Positions 49,590-60,100 of a stretch of DNA of 64,000 nt are shown here, one piece after another; the stretch's first letter is position 1, and each line of letters starts with the position of its first letter. A program made the position numbers and the translations under genes. Below the pieces are notes generated by a model, which worked only from the letters and a program-made list of their open reading frames with translations, ran no database searches and was not told where the DNA came from. The stretch is from contig JAPFFF010000018.1 of NCBI GenBank assembly GCA_039105265.1, positions 1,922,001 to 1,986,000 on the forward strand, read 5' to 3'. Origin of the DNA: Tritrichomonas musculus. Lineage: Eukaryota > Parabasalia > Tritrichomonadida > Tritrichomonadidae.

Positions 49590-52500
49590 TTATTTTGCTT
49601 TATAAAATGTAATATCATCAGCATTGATTGCATTTTCGTCATAATCAGAGTCAACATCATAATCTGCACTTTCAATTAACTGATCAACATCAACACTATT
49701 TGAATGCGATGAATTATTATTATTAGTATTATCTTCAACAGCATTATCATCATCTTTGGTATTTTCTGACTTTTCAATTTTAGGAATTGTTGTAATTGAC
49801 AGCTTTGTCTTCTTTACTTTTTCTACGAAAATCTTAATTCTATCAATTTGTGATTCATCGAAAACTGCGTTATTTTCACTATAGAAGTTACACAAATCGA
49901 CCAAGAATTGATTTTCGCTATTCATCCCATTTTGGTTACTATTCAAGATTGCCGAGAAGTTACCAACGATAATCAGTCCTTTTCTGGCTCTTGTCAGAGA
50001 CACGTTAATTCTATGTTTATCAGGCAAAAATCCAAATTTGCCTAATTTGTTAGTTCTTACCAAAGAGAGGATAATGAAATCACGTTCAGAACCTTGAAAA
50101 GTGTCAACACTAGAGATTCTCAAACCAGGATAATCCAACTTTTCAATTTTCTTTCTTAAAATATGAACCTGGCCGTGATAAGGCGTGATTACACCCAAAT
50201 CCTTACTAGAAATTCTATTTTTCTTGAAGTTATTGACCAATCTTTCGACAACTTCAGCCTCTTTAATATTTCGATAAGAAGTTCCGAACACTTTTTTTTC
50301 TTTTCCTTTTTTAACGTCAATGAAAGCAATAGGAGTTGGAATTGATTGAAGTTCAACGAACGTTTTTTCATAGATTCCAGGTGCGTTTATGATTCTATTT
50401 TTATAAAACTCTTGATTAGGAAACTGAGCGATTAAAGGATTCATTCTAAATTGCACATTTAACATTTCATGTTGAACTTTATTTTTAAGTAATTTACGAT
50501 AAAGACTTTGCATTGTATCGTTAAATTTACCTTTTAATTTATCAGGAACCATTGCATCAAGCTGCTTATGATCTCCTAATAAGACAATTTTAGAAGGATG
50601 ATGAATTAATGGAATGATTGAAACAGTTTGATTTGCTTGTGATGCTTCATCAATGAAAACATATTCAAACTTAAAATTAACAATGTTCATTTTAGCTGAT
50701 GAAACTAAAGTAGAACAAACAACATCAGATTCACTTACTAAACTTTGTTCAATTAATGATCGAAGTTCATTCATTTGATTTTGTTCATTGACTGAAAATC
50801 TTCGAGGTTTTCCTTCCGGATAATATCTTTTTTCTTTCTTTGCTTTTCGATATTCTTTCATTTTGAGATTTAATTCCCATTTTATTTCTTGAAGTTTCTT
50901 GAATTTTTGACATTCTTTCGTATTCCGTGTTAAAATCTTATAAATTGATAAATTTTTCTCTTCTTCGGAAGCTTCATCAAAATTCTTTTTCGTTTCAAAA
51001 TCAACACTTTTCCTTGGTATCCAAACCATCTTCTTTCCAAGTGCTTTAATGATTGGAGACACAAATCTGGCAATGTTTTCAACAGCTTGATTTGAAAAGG
51101 CACATAAAAGAATCCTTTTCTTTTCACTCACAGCTTTCTTTAATAAATGATAAACAAATAATGAAATAGAAGAGGTTTTGCCACATCCAGGAGGGCCATG
51201 AACAATAGAGATGCAATTTTGAAGAATCATTTCTACACATCGTGTTTGTGATATCGTTGCTTCTAGTTTTAAAAACTTCATAAATGATGGATTCTGTCTG
51301 TCTTCTTCATCTAAATACGACGAGTCAGTGAGATCGAATGAGGCATCATTGATGACTTCGTTGTTGGACTTGTTCGATGAAGCGTTGACTTGCTCGCCTG
51401 AAATGATCTTCTTTATTGGCGAGTTGTGCATTTCATACAAATTTAGTAAGGCAAGAGCGCATCGCTGGTAAACCGAGTCACTTGGCAAGAACTTGATTGT
51501 GTAAGGATTTTTGTTAATGTCATTTATATCGTTGTCAATTTTCTTTAAATCTTCTTCTTCTTCATTATTTTCTTCTTCTTCTTCGTCATCATCATTGTAA
51601 TCATCATAATCATCATCATCAGCATCTTCTTCTTCTTTATTTTTAGTGTTTTCGTTGCTTTTTTCGTCGCCTTCTTCTTCTTCTTCGTTCTCTTTCTTTT
51701 TCACTGTTTCTTCATCGTTTTCTTCAAAATCACTGTCACTTTCACTGCAATCTTCTTCTTCTTTTTCTTGTGCATTTGGCTTGCATCCTGGCGGAACTCG
51801 GCGATATTTAATTTTGAATAAGGCTGTCACTTTTCCTCTTTTAATTTCTAATATTGAGCCCCTAAGTGGTCGCCTTCGATGCATGTAACGAATAAGAACA
51901 GTGTCGCCTTCCGAAAGAAATCTTCCTGACGCAATTCCGTCGATGCTTACTGCATTCAAAACGCTGAACGAAGTGACCCAAGCATTTTTGCCATCTTTGT
52001 CAGATCCACCGTCAGAACCACTCTTGATGAAATTAAGATTTGTTTTTATCTCAAAGTTTTCCAATCGTTCTTTTTCATATGAGTAACTTGCCTCAATTGT
52101 ATCGGCCATTCTTTTGTAGTAAGAAAAAGTGTCAAAATCACTGAAAAAGCGGCTCATTTTACGAAGAGGATTTTTGATATGTGGTTGGTCAATTTCAGGT
52201 GAAATTAACGGCTCTTTATCAACTGACTTCGTTTGGACATTGATTTGCTTGGGATCAATTGACCATGTTTTTGTAAAGTATTCAATTAAATTGTTAGTAA
52301 TTTGAGTGCCTTGTATCGTGAAAATGTGGTTCGCTTTCCTCTCAAATTCTTCAGGTTCCGGAAGTTGCAGCTCTTCAACAATGGCTGCTCGAAACTCATC
52401 AACAAATTGCTTGTATGTGGCGTTTTTCCACGTTTTAGGATTCCACTTCACTTTGGTGAAGTCACTGCCGTCTTTGACAATGATCGTTATATTGAAAAAG

Positions 52501-53024
52501 TTGGGAACTTCTGGCTTTGGTATTTTGACTGAGATTTGATCGTCTTTGACATCAAAATGTTCGACCAAATATACTTTCAATTCTTCATCAAAGGTTCCAA
52601 AAAAGACAATTGAGTCTTTTTCTACTGTACAATTGGTTCCAAACTCTTTTTGGAGGCTCTTTAAGTCATTTATTTGATCCTTTGTTAATGTCTTCTTTTT
52701 GGGGTCCCACGAAACTGTAGTTGAAGTCTTTTTACCTTTTTTCTTGTCAACTTCTATTTTGAATATGATATCTTTCATTGGAGCTCCTGGTGGTAGTGAA
52801 AATTGTACATGTTGCTCATTGTTGTTCTCTGGTCCTTTCTTTTTTTCGAAAAATTTAACATAACAAAGCGGTACATGATATTTTGGATCTAGATTAATTT
52901 CAACTCTTTTAGTAGAACTTGGTGTCTGTGCAGCTTTTTCTTCTTCAGGGGCTTGATCAATTGGCTCTTCATCTGGATCAATTCTCTTTGTTTTTTTGCC
53001 TTTTTGCCCTCTTTTAGGTGGCAT
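49590..53024 (-). CDS. SF1 helicase, Upf1/Sen1/IGHMBP2-like
   Basis: 1144 residues. Lys-rich N-terminus, a long unfamiliar N-terminal region, and an acidic low-complexity stretch (about 420-510). Helicase core: I GPPGCGKTS (about 606-614), II DEASQANQ (about 790), III LLGDHKQLD (about 815), IV QFRMNP (about 861), V VDTFQGSERD (about 976), VI LTRARKGLIIVG (about 1010). The DEAS/QFRMNP/TFQGSE set is diagnostic of the Upf1-like SF1B RNA/DNA helicases. There is no Upf1 CH zinc domain, so nonsense-mediated decay is not implied; Sen1- or IGHMBP2-type roles are as likely. The C-terminus is Asn/Asp-rich. The ATG at 53024 begins MPPKRGQKGKK. Confidence 0.88.
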   Translation of the reverse strand: MPPKRGQKGKKTKRIDPDEEPIDQAPEEEKAAQTPSSTKRVEINLDPKYHVPLCYVKFFEKKKGPENNNEQHVQFSLPPGAPMKDIIFKIEVDKKKGKKTSTTVSWDPKKKTLTKDQINDLKSLQKEFGTNCTVEKDSIVFFGTFDEELKVYLVEHFDVKDDQISVKIPKPEVPNFFNITIIVKDGSDFTKVKWNPKTWKNATYKQFVDEFRAAIVEELQLPEPEEFERKANHIFTIQGTQITNNLIEYFTKTWSIDPKQINVQTKSVDKEPLISPEIDQPHIKNPLRKMSRFFSDFDTFSYYKRMADTIEASYSYEKERLENFEIKTNLNFIKSGSDGGSDKDGKNAWVTSFSVLNAVSIDGIASGRFLSEGDTVLIRYMHRRRPLRGSILEIKRGKVTALFKIKYRRVPPGCKPNAQEKEEEDCSESDSDFEENDEETVKKKENEEEEEGDEKSNENTKNKEEEDADDDDYDDYNDDDEEEEENNEEEEDLKKIDNDINDINKNPYTIKFLPSDSVYQRCALALLNLYEMHNSPIKKIISGEQVNASSNKSNNEVINDASFDLTDSSYLDEEDRQNPSFMKFLKLEATISQTRCVEMILQNCISIVHGPPGCGKTSSISLFVYHLLKKAVSEKKRILLCAFSNQAVENIARFVSPIIKALGKKMVWIPRKSVDFETKKNFDEASEEEKNLSIYKILTRNTKECQKFKKLQEIKWELNLKMKEYRKAKKEKRYYPEGKPRRFSVNEQNQMNELRSLIEQSLVSESDVVCSTLVSSAKMNIVNFKFEYVFIDEASQANQTVSIIPLIHHPSKIVLLGDHKQLDAMVPDKLKGKFNDTMQSLYRKLLKNKVQHEMLNVQFRMNPLIAQFPNQEFYKNRIINAPGIYEKTFVELQSIPTPIAFIDVKKGKEKKVFGTSYRNIKEAEVVERLVNNFKKNRISSKDLGVITPYHGQVHILRKKIEKLDYPGLRISSVDTFQGSERDFIILSLVRTNKLGKFGFLPDKHRINVSLTRARKGLIIVGNFSAILNSNQNGMNSENQFLVDLCNFYSENNAVFDESQIDRIKIFVEKVKKTKLSITTIPKIEKSENTKDDDNAVEDNTNNNNSSHSNSVDVDQLIESADYDVDSDYDENAINADDITFYKAK

Positions 53025-53356
53025 ATCAGAATATTATATAAAACCTGACCAAACCAAATATACATAGAAAAATTGAATTAGAAAAAAATTCAAATTCTTT
53101 TATTTTGTTTTAATTCTATCTCTTAGAAATTTCATAAAAAAAACATCATTTTTCCATAATTAATATATAAATCATATTTTATTAATAAGTAAAAACATTA
53201 AAATGAAAAAAATTAATAAAATAATTAAAATACATTTTAAATCACATGTCATATCAATGACGATCAAGTTTTATTGAAAATATTGAATGCATTTATTTTT
53301 GAGTTAATGAAACACTCAAAAAGTTGTAAAACAGAGAACTAAAATAAATTTGAAAT
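53025..53356. promoter_or_regulatory. Divergent intergenic region
   Basis: About 330 bp of AT-rich DNA between the divergent SF1 helicase and BspA-like genes, which must contain both promoters. No clear initiator match beyond generic TCA strings. Confidence 0.35.
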
Positions 53357-55990
53357 ATGATTAAAGATCAACAAGTCATACAACAGGATGGTCTCATATA
53401 TTCAATCAATTTAGAAGAAAATACGGCAAGCATTATTGGTAATGCAGATTTAATTGGTGATATAATTATACCGTATTCCGTTTTCTACGAATCTAATGAA
53501 TATATTATTGTAAGTATTTCCCCGCAAGCATTTAAATTATCAAAGATCACCTCTGTTCAATTTTGTCCAGATTCAAAAATTCTGATAATTGAAAAAGAAG
53601 CATTTAGCAGCTCATTAATTGAGAGCATTACAATTCCACCTCATCTTCAAAAAATTGGTGAAGGATCTTTTAAAAGTTGTTTTAAGCTTCAAGAATTTAG
53701 GATTCCAAATAATTCTGATCTTGAGATAATTGACAAAGAAGCCTTTTTTTTCTCAGGAATCAAATATATAAACATACCTGTTTATGTCAAAGAAATTAGG
53801 GAATCTGCATTTCAATTCTGTTTCAAATTAAAAAAAATTAATCTAACAAATAATAGAAATTTGCAGTCAATTGGTGACAATGCGTTTTCATTAACAGCAA
53901 CTTCATCATGGAGTTATATGTGCCGATATCCAGAACCATTACAAAGTAGATTAAGAAACGTGTTAATTAATGCAAGTTCTGTTCCAGAAAATTGTTTGCT
54001 TGCATCAAAATTAACCGATATTTGTTTCCATCCAGACAACAAATTCTATAAAATATATAAAGATACAATGATCATTGGTAAATCATCAATTGAAAGCGAT
54101 GTTTATGATGTTTTAGTTTATGTTATTCGAAATGTTCAGACGATAACAATACCAAATTTTATTAGAATCATTGGATCTTTTGCATTTAATAACTGCAAAA
54201 AACTTCAAAAAGTTGAATTTACAACCGATTCAAAACTTGAAATAATCGAAGACAATTCGTTTTCATTTTTAATGATTAAAGACTTTACTGTTCCTAAGAC
54301 ACTTACTCAAATAGGCCAATATGCATTTGAGCAATGTAAAAAACTTGAAATCTTTGAAATACCAGTAGATTCTAAACTTCAAACAATTGATTCATTTGCA
54401 TTTTCTAATACTCCACTCAAAAGTTTGAAATTTCCATCGAGTTTGATTGAACTCAAAGACAATTGGGCATCTGAATTATATGATTTGAAACAAATAAATA
54501 TTAGTTCTGATAATCCAAAATACATGAGTATTGATGATAAAACTATCATTGGAAAATCATCAATAGAAAATAAAGAATATGATGTTTTTGTCTTTTCTAT
54601 TAGAAATGTTGTTGAAATCCCAAACTTTATTAAGTCTATTTTTTCAAATGCATTTAAAGACCTCGTAAAAATTGAAATTCCAAATGATTCAAAACTTCAA
54701 GTAATTGAAAATAATGCATTTGCTAAAACACGAATTGAATTTATTTATATTCCACAAACGGTTAAAAAAATTGGAAAATGTGCTTTTTTGAAATGCGAAA
54801 ATCTTTTGTATATTGACATTTCATCGAATAGACAAATTAAAACAATTGAAGAAGGCACATTTTTACAAACAAGAATTCGTATGTTTAAACTTCCACCACA
54901 AATAACAAAAATTGGCAAAAATGCATTTTATTTTTGCAGCAAACTTGAAATATTTGAAATTGATAAACAATCAGAACTTCAAATAATCGAAGAATCAGCA
55001 TTTCAATTAACATCAATTCAAGAATTTACTGTTCCACCTCATGTCACAATCATAGAACAACATGCATTTGAAAGATGTTATAAATTAAAGGAATTTAATA
55101 TACCAGAAGACTCAGAGCTTAAAACTATTGGCGAATCTGCTTTTAATGGAACATTAATTGAGAGTATTTCAATTCCAAAAAATCTTGTAGATTTGAAATA
55201 TGGATGGTGTAATGAAGTAAAAATTACACAAATTAATGTTAATTTAAAGAATCCAATGTACAAGAGTATTGATGATAAAATGATCATTGGAAAATCATCA
55301 ATTGAAAATGATGAATATGATGTTCTTGTTTTTGGCGTTAGAAACATTACAACAGTAACAATTCCAAACTTTATTAAATCTATTGGTCCATTTTCATTTG
55401 ATAATTGTACTGATCTTCGAATTGTTGAAATTCCAAATGATTCTAAACTTCAAACAATTGAAGATTGTTCATTCTCTGGAACATCAATTGAACACATTAG
55501 AATTCCATCAAATGTTACAAAGATCGGTCAGAGTGCATTCTATAAATCTAATAAACTTCGATTTGTTGAAATTCCTAATGATTCAAAAATTCAAAAAATT
55601 TCAAGATCTTCATTCAATGGAACATCAATTGAAACAATTAAAATTCCATCTTGCGTTACTAAAATTGGCAATCATGCATTTAGCGAATGTAAAAAACTCC
55701 GTAGAGTGGAAATTCCTAATGATTCAAATATTGAAAAAATTGGGGAAAATGCATTCTTTAAATCTTCAATTCAATGTTTTATAATTCCTTCAAAAGTAAC
55801 CAAAATTCAAAAAGATGCTTTTTCTTTTTGCAATGAACTTCAAATATTAGAATTTGATGAAGAATTACAAATTGATTTCATTGATTTTGGAATGTTCAAA
55901 CAGTGCAAAAAATTAATCATAATGATCCCATCAAAACTCAAAGACTCTGTTTATTCTTCAAAGAATTCATTGGTCAATGATTTTGAATAA
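53357..55990 (+). CDS. BspA-like leucine-rich repeat protein
   Basis: 877 residues built almost wholly of LRR_5-type repeats of about 23 residues with the pattern (I)xIPxxVxxIGxxAFxxCxxLxx(I/V)xIPxxSxLxxI. Longer spacer modules of the form IIGKSSIEN.EYDVLVF recur about every 210 residues (about 235, 395, 635), so there is a higher-order repeat. No signal peptide or C-terminal membrane helix is visible, although many trichomonad BspA proteins are surface-exposed. Proposed roles are adhesion or host/bacterial contact, by family only. Complete ORF with TAA stop. Confidence 0.9.
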   Translation: MIKDQQVIQQDGLIYSINLEENTASIIGNADLIGDIIIPYSVFYESNEYIIVSISPQAFKLSKITSVQFCPDSKILIIEKEAFSSSLIESITIPPHLQKIGEGSFKSCFKLQEFRIPNNSDLEIIDKEAFFFSGIKYINIPVYVKEIRESAFQFCFKLKKINLTNNRNLQSIGDNAFSLTATSSWSYMCRYPEPLQSRLRNVLINASSVPENCLLASKLTDICFHPDNKFYKIYKDTMIIGKSSIESDVYDVLVYVIRNVQTITIPNFIRIIGSFAFNNCKKLQKVEFTTDSKLEIIEDNSFSFLMIKDFTVPKTLTQIGQYAFEQCKKLEIFEIPVDSKLQTIDSFAFSNTPLKSLKFPSSLIELKDNWASELYDLKQINISSDNPKYMSIDDKTIIGKSSIENKEYDVFVFSIRNVVEIPNFIKSIFSNAFKDLVKIEIPNDSKLQVIENNAFAKTRIEFIYIPQTVKKIGKCAFLKCENLLYIDISSNRQIKTIEEGTFLQTRIRMFKLPPQITKIGKNAFYFCSKLEIFEIDKQSELQIIEESAFQLTSIQEFTVPPHVTIIEQHAFERCYKLKEFNIPEDSELKTIGESAFNGTLIESISIPKNLVDLKYGWCNEVKITQINVNLKNPMYKSIDDKMIIGKSSIENDEYDVLVFGVRNITTVTIPNFIKSIGPFSFDNCTDLRIVEIPNDSKLQTIEDCSFSGTSIEHIRIPSNVTKIGQSAFYKSNKLRFVEIPNDSKIQKISRSSFNGTSIETIKIPSCVTKIGNHAFSECKKLRRVEIPNDSNIEKIGENAFFKSSIQCFIIPSKVTKIQKDAFSFCNELQILEFDEELQIDFIDFGMFKQCKKLIIMIPSKLKDSVYSSKNSLVNDFE

Positions 55991-56287
55991 AAAGAATAAT
56001 TATAACTCTGATTCTATTTTTATTTAGTAAAAAATTTAAATTCAATAGATCAAATAATAAAAACCTAAATTGATATTTTTATTTGATGATGAAAAATGTC
56101 CTGAAAAAGTTATTCAAATAGTTGATGAATATAATTGAATTGATAAGTTTATTTCCTATTGATGCTTTCTTTCATTGTGAATTTAGAATTTAGTTCATTT
56201 GTTCATATATATAAAGATCAAAATCTTATTCACGAAAAATGATTAAGTTTAATGAACATTATTGTCAATATTTTTCTCAAAGCTTTT
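55991..56287. other. Tail-to-tail intergenic region
   Basis: AT-rich, 297 bp between the 3' ends of the BspA-like and glycine-rich genes. Nothing recognised. Confidence 0.45.
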
Positions 56288-57082
56288 TTAAACAATAATC
56301 ATTTCAACAGGCAAATGCTTTATAAATAACTTGATAAAATTAAACACTTTGAGTAGCTTTTTTATAGTTGAATGTGGCGTGATTTTAGCATAACCATTAT
56401 CAGCATTGCCACATTCAACTCCATTTCCATCAGGCTTCGGGAATTCTTCGTTTCCACCAACACAGATTGCGTCAGTCAGAACAAACTTTGAAGCATTCGC
56501 TGAGTCACCCGACTGCCACTCTTTGCGACTCGACTCAGTGAATATCCAGCCTGAACAGCCTCCACCGCCTGAACAACTTCTCTTCCTGTACTTGCATGCG
56601 GCACCCAAGCCAAATTGGCCAGGATCCCCATCACTGCCTGCACCGAGGCCATTCGTGCTGCCTCTCTGAGTTCCTGCTCCTTGACTCTGGGGACTTGATT
56701 TATATGAGCAGTTGCCACCACTCAGTCCTCCTCCAAAACCGCCAGGATTCACAAAGGCAGAGTCACCGCTGGTTCTACCTCCTCCACAAGCGACAATCTC
56801 TCGCGCGTAGTTTGTGTCGCTTCCAATTCGAATTGATGTTGAACATCCACCTGTTCCTGGAACAGTTGTGGAACTACCACGGTGCCCTGTTTTGGTTCCT
56901 CCTCCGTCAGGGAAGCCTCCTTCTGTACTAGAACCTTCTGGCGAGTTTGATGCGCGACCTTCACCGCCAACGTAAACAAAAACTGTCTCGAATAACCGCT
57001 TGTTTGATTTAAATAAAATATGAAGATTGAAGATAGACAACAAATGAAATAAAAGAAAAATCAATGCCGATAAAAAAAACAT
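56288..57082 (-). CDS. Glycine-rich (ALK/LTK-type Gly-rich domain) protein, probably truncated
   Basis: 264 residues. From about residue 35, VFVYVGGEG, GGFPDGGGTKTG, GGGRTSG, GGFGGGLSGG, CSGGGGCSGW and the end GYAKITPHS follow the glycine-rich domain found in trichomonad surface proteins and in metazoan ALK/LTK. The usual upstream part of the domain (the W-G-A-x-G-G region before YVYVGG) is missing. The first about 30 residues are a hydrophobic stretch (MFFLSALIFLLFHLLSI) that could serve as a signal anchor or be chance. The ORF starts 22 bp after the WD40 gene stop. Much more GC-rich than its surroundings. It may be a 5'-truncated relic; several Cys replace expected Gly. Confidence 0.6.
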   Translation of the reverse strand: MFFLSALIFLLFHLLSIFNLHILFKSNKRLFETVFVYVGGEGRASNSPEGSSTEGGFPDGGGTKTGHRGSSTTVPGTGGCSTSIRIGSDTNYAREIVACGGGRTSGDSAFVNPGGFGGGLSGGNCSYKSSPQSQGAGTQRGSTNGLGAGSDGDPGQFGLGAACKYRKRSCSGGGGCSGWIFTESSRKEWQSGDSANASKFVLTDAICVGGNEEFPKPDGNGVECGNADNGYAKITPHSTIKKLLKVFNFIKLFIKHLPVEMIIV

Positions 57083-57104
57083 TTACTATAAAAAATAAAA
57101 AAAA

Positions 57105-60100
57105 CTAATCTGCAACAGAAAAGTGACAGTGAGCAGGGTCACTCCAATAAATTTTATAATGACCACCGACCTTTTCCAGACTTGTTTCGATTCCACTTCT
57201 TTTGTGGAAAGAATTCAAAATTCCTGGAGCCGGCAGAGCGAAAATGATTGCCTTTGCCACTGACACCGAGATAGCGGCGCAGAACTGCGCGTTGGGGCCG
57301 ATTGACACGTAATCGATCATTGATGCAAAAGCACGTTCATAAATGACCAATTTAAAATTCTTAAAAACCGAAATGTAACCGTTTTTAGAGCCAATAACGA
57401 TGAAATTATTCAGGATTGCGACGGAAGTGAAGAAGATCGAATAAGTTCCGATTTCGTCGGCGATCAAAGATTGAAGCGCCTCGAATTCTGAGGCAATGTT
57501 TACGAGCGACAAAGCGATCTGAGTTCCACATTTCTGAGGGTCAGAAAAAGCGACTTTTGACATCAAGTCGATGAACTTTTTGAGAACTTTTTGAGAACTT
57601 TTTGAATAGAAACTCGTGCTTATCTCATTTTTCATCGCCTCAAAGAAGTCCTCTAAGTTGTCAATCGCCGCCGAGAAGAAGATGTCTTCAAGTGCCTTTG
57701 GTCGCTCAACGCGAATGAAGCAATCGATCAATTTGCTGAACAAATTGACCTTTGAATTTGAATTGACATTTGACCAGAATTCAAATCCACGGATCAGAAT
57801 TGAGAGCGCCAAAGACGACGATCCATGCTGCGACATCGTCATCATCACGAGGAAAGAGAGGAGCTCTTGATACTTCTTCCTTGGAACGAGATTCGGATGA
57901 GTGAAGGCCACAATTGAAGTGATGAACAAATGACTTTTTGAGCTCGAATTCAATGGAATTGAATGCATCAAATTTGAGGCAATTTCAGGTGTCACACAAT
58001 CAATTAAACGGTTGCATTCAATTGATGCTGCCATTTCAATATTGTAGTTCCCGCATGAAAGAAGATTGCCAAAAGGAAGGATCAATTCAGGATGCTGCTC
58101 ATCAGACGTTTCACCTGAAATTAACGTCTTTATAATCATGTTTTTCACCGAGTTTTTGTCACTGAGTATGAAGGCCATGTTGCCGCAGATCCGGTATTCT
58201 GGGAAGAAGAAAGTTGCCGTCTTTTTGGACTCTCCGACAATGACGAGGGACAGACTATCAATGATTTTTTGGTAGACATTAGGTGACTGCTTCAATTTAA
58301 ATGACGGTTTCTGAGGTGAAATCCAGTTAACAAGAGACTGAATTGACTGACTCTTTGGAAATTGACCAAAATCGTCATTTGGAGCAGACGCAGGAGGAGA
58401 CGATACAACAGGTGGCGGTTTTTGAGCGGTTAACGGTTTAGGTAGCATTTTTTTGACGGTTACCTGTTTTGTAAGCGGTTTTGGTATGAGAGGTTTGAAA
58501 GAAGGCTCAGAAGTTGACAAAGGATTCAAATTATTGTTTAAGTGCTTTGAAAAAGTGGATTCTTTTGAAAAATCGAATCTTTTCTTTTTCTTCATGGCTG
58601 GCTTAACGTTCGACAGGTCAAAATGTACGACACCTGAACTGCTGCTTGTCTTGCTGGAGAAAGTGCTGCTACTTGTTGAGGTGATCATTTCATCTTCCGA
58701 GTCGTCCAAGTCGGAATTATCGCTCATTTCAATGTTAGAATGGTCGTTCAGAGACGATGCAAAAGTGAGCGACTGACTATGAGGGAAGAAACCGTCTGAC
58801 TTCTGCTGAAAAAGTTGGTTTATAAACTTAGCAAAAAGTTTGTATCGTCGGTTATGAACGTTAATGAAATTGGAAATGCCAACGGACGAGTAAAACCACG
58901 AATTCCTGCCGAATCTGACATTGTTTGTTTTCAGGGCTGAGTCAGAGTTGAGCTTCAAGCCATGCTTAACGGTTATGTAGTCGACATTTGTGTAGAAGTT
59001 TTCGTTGTAGACGCCTGTCTCATTCTGCATCTCATTCAGCGACCACACGAGCGTCGATCCTTTCGGCAAGGACGAAGTAAGAAGGACCGGCCCCGGCTCG
59101 TCAATTTTGAAGACGATGAAGCTCTCGTCGATCCTCTTGAAGATGAGGCACTGGTCGACTTCGTGGTAGTAAGCAGCGACGAGTTTCATCATGAAGTTTG
59201 CGTAATGCATGACGACCTTGTTGTTCTTGAGGAGGGCCGCAGAGCCGTCGTTGCCGATAACAAGCATGGTCAGTCTTCCGCGGTACTTCAAGGGGAGATG
59301 GACCAAACCGATAACCGGCGACGATAGGACAATTTCAGTATGAAACGGTTTACTCGTGTTTTCACTGAAAAATGAAACAGTGCCGTCAGAGCAGCCAGCA
59401 ATGACTTCGAGCTTGAGACGCTGCGATTCACGTGACAAAAGTGAAGTGATACGGCGGTTACAGATGTGTTTTAAGGTCGAATGCCCGCCTTTCTCCCAGT
59501 TACTGATGTAGAAGACCTTGCCGCCGTTCGTCTCGACAACTCGAGCACTCGATACACGCGGAACATGATACAATCTTGGATACCTATTGAAAAAGTTCAT
59601 TGAAAAAGTTCCATCAATTTTCAATGAAAGAATTTTTCGCGGTTTCGGAGTAAGAACAATGCGGCAGTCATTCATCGGGCCTTGATTGAATGATTGCAAT
59701 GAGATTGCTTGCGGATTCTGGTCGGTTCTGTTGTTGTTGAATTCAATAGAAGTGGCCGATTGTGCTTTGTTTATTTTGGCCTTCTTTTTGGCCATTAATT
59801 GATCGGTCTGACTCAGATTGATCGAGAAAAATAAAAAGTGGTTACATACAGTTTCAATAGGAGAGGTAACTGGTATCGCATTGACTAGCCGCGGCTCCGT
59901 GAAATCATTGTTTTTGACAATCTCGATATTATATATTACAAATCTAGATCCATAAGTTGAAATACAAAATGTGGTCGGGTTCGACCATTTGACATTTGAT
60001 ATGAAATCATGGCTGATTCGCTTTTTGACTTTGCCACTGAGAAGCTTCGACATCGTGAATGGAGAGAGAAGTTCCCAATCACGATTTTTAGTTCGTATAA

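Noticed and set aside
49590-53024. Upf1 itself as the name of the SF1 helicase
   Set aside because: The N-terminal Cys/His zinc region of Upf1 is not visible, so only the wider Upf1/Sen1 group is supported.
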